The notes under the pieces: generated by a model
Told to the model about the DNA's origin: nothing
Seen by the model: the letters and a program-made list of their open reading frames with translations, nothing else
Databases searched by the model: none
Shown here: positions 12,876 through 13,084 of the stretch, in pieces
Layout of the letters: each line of letters begins with the position of its first letter
How positions within the stretch are numbered: the first letter of the stretch is position 1
Made by a program: the position numbers and the translations under genes
Source: an uncultured Erysipelotrichaceae bacterium
Lineage (GTDB): Bacteria > Bacillota_I > Bacilli_A > RFN20 > CAG-826
Assembly: GCA_947303755.1 (NCBI GenBank)
Contig: CAMYZF010000030.1
Coordinates: 1 to 13,084 of the forward strand
DNA length: 13,084 nt
Reading direction: 5' to 3'

Positions 12876-13084
12876 TTAGATGTCTAAGTTCTTAGCGAAC
12901 TTAGCGTATTTGTGAATGAATTCTTTTCTTGGTAAGACTTCGTCGCCCATAAGATCAGTGAAAATCTTATCGGCTTCAATAGCATCAGACATAGTGACAC
13001 GAAGCATCTTACGGGCTTTTGGATCCATAGTGGTTTCCCAAAGTTGTTCAGCATCCATTTCACCAAGACCTTTATAACGTTGGA
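12876..13084 (-). CDS. gyrB: DNA gyrase subunit B, C-terminal end (partial)
   Basis: Only the last 68 complete codons are present; the gene runs off the right edge of the window. The reading frame begins QRYKGLGEMDAEQLWETTM, the highly conserved end of the GyrB TOPRIM region that contacts GyrA and DNA, and ends FAKNLDI, the usual GyrB C-terminus. The window edge truncates it, not a mutation. GyrB is the ATPase partner of GyrA in the A2B2 gyrase. The immediately downstream gyrA with a GyrA box, plus the NLDI ending, favours gyrB over parE. Confidence 0.95.
   Translation of the reverse strand, partial: QRYKGLGEMDAEQLWETTMDPKARKMLRVTMSDAIEADKIFTDLMGDEVLPRKEFIHKYAKFAKNLDI

Noticed and set aside
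12876..13058. Treating the 60-residue frame starting at Met 13058 as a small complete gene
   Set aside because: The frame stays open to the window edge and upstream residues QRYKGLGE are conserved GyrB sequence, so it is the end of gyrB.

Overview
The window looks like chromosomal DNA from an AT-rich member of the Bacillota, in or near the Bacilli / Erysipelotrichia / basal Mollicutes group. The evidence is AT-biased codon use, strong AGGAGG-type ribosome sites, the gene set, a short SRP RNA without an Alu domain, and the linked set gyrB-gyrA-serS-ffs-tadA, whose members also lie near the replication origin of Bacillus. TGA is used as a normal stop at the ends of psuG and of the P-type ATPase gene, so this is not a TGA=Trp mycoplasma. 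The taxonomic placement is inference.

Left part (1-2018): a DegV-family fatty-acid-binding protein gene on the minus strand ends in a bidirectional terminator at the window edge. Divergent from it on the plus strand are mscL, encoding a mechanosensitive channel with an enlarged external loop, and a closely linked small helix-turn-helix-like gene. That pair ends in a second bidirectional terminator, which also serves the converging minus-strand operon.

Middle part (2020-8326): a compact minus-strand operon reads P-type ATPase, then psuG (pseudouridine-5'-phosphate glycosidase), then a TetR-type regulator, then an iron-type alcohol dehydrogenase, then a membrane protein that resembles an M50 metalloprotease but has lost the first histidine of HExxH. 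The first four genes overlap by 1-4 bases and the last follows after 9 bases, so they are probably translated together. No psuK kinase gene is present. What connects these activities is unknown, which makes this the least explained part of the window.

Right part (8331-13084): minus-strand housekeeping genes in the order gyrB (C-terminal end only), gyrA, serS, a small SRP RNA (ffs) and tadA. The SRP RNA has its own extended -10 promoter, follows the serS terminator, and reaches to within 11 bases of the tadA start, so the upstream tadA ATG at 8810 lies inside the RNA gene. GyrA carries Gln and Ser at the two positions where quinolone-sensitive gyrases normally have Ser and Asp/Glu.

No CRISPR array, tRNA, rRNA, insertion sequence or prophage gene was seen. 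No intergenic stretch exceeds about 140 bases.
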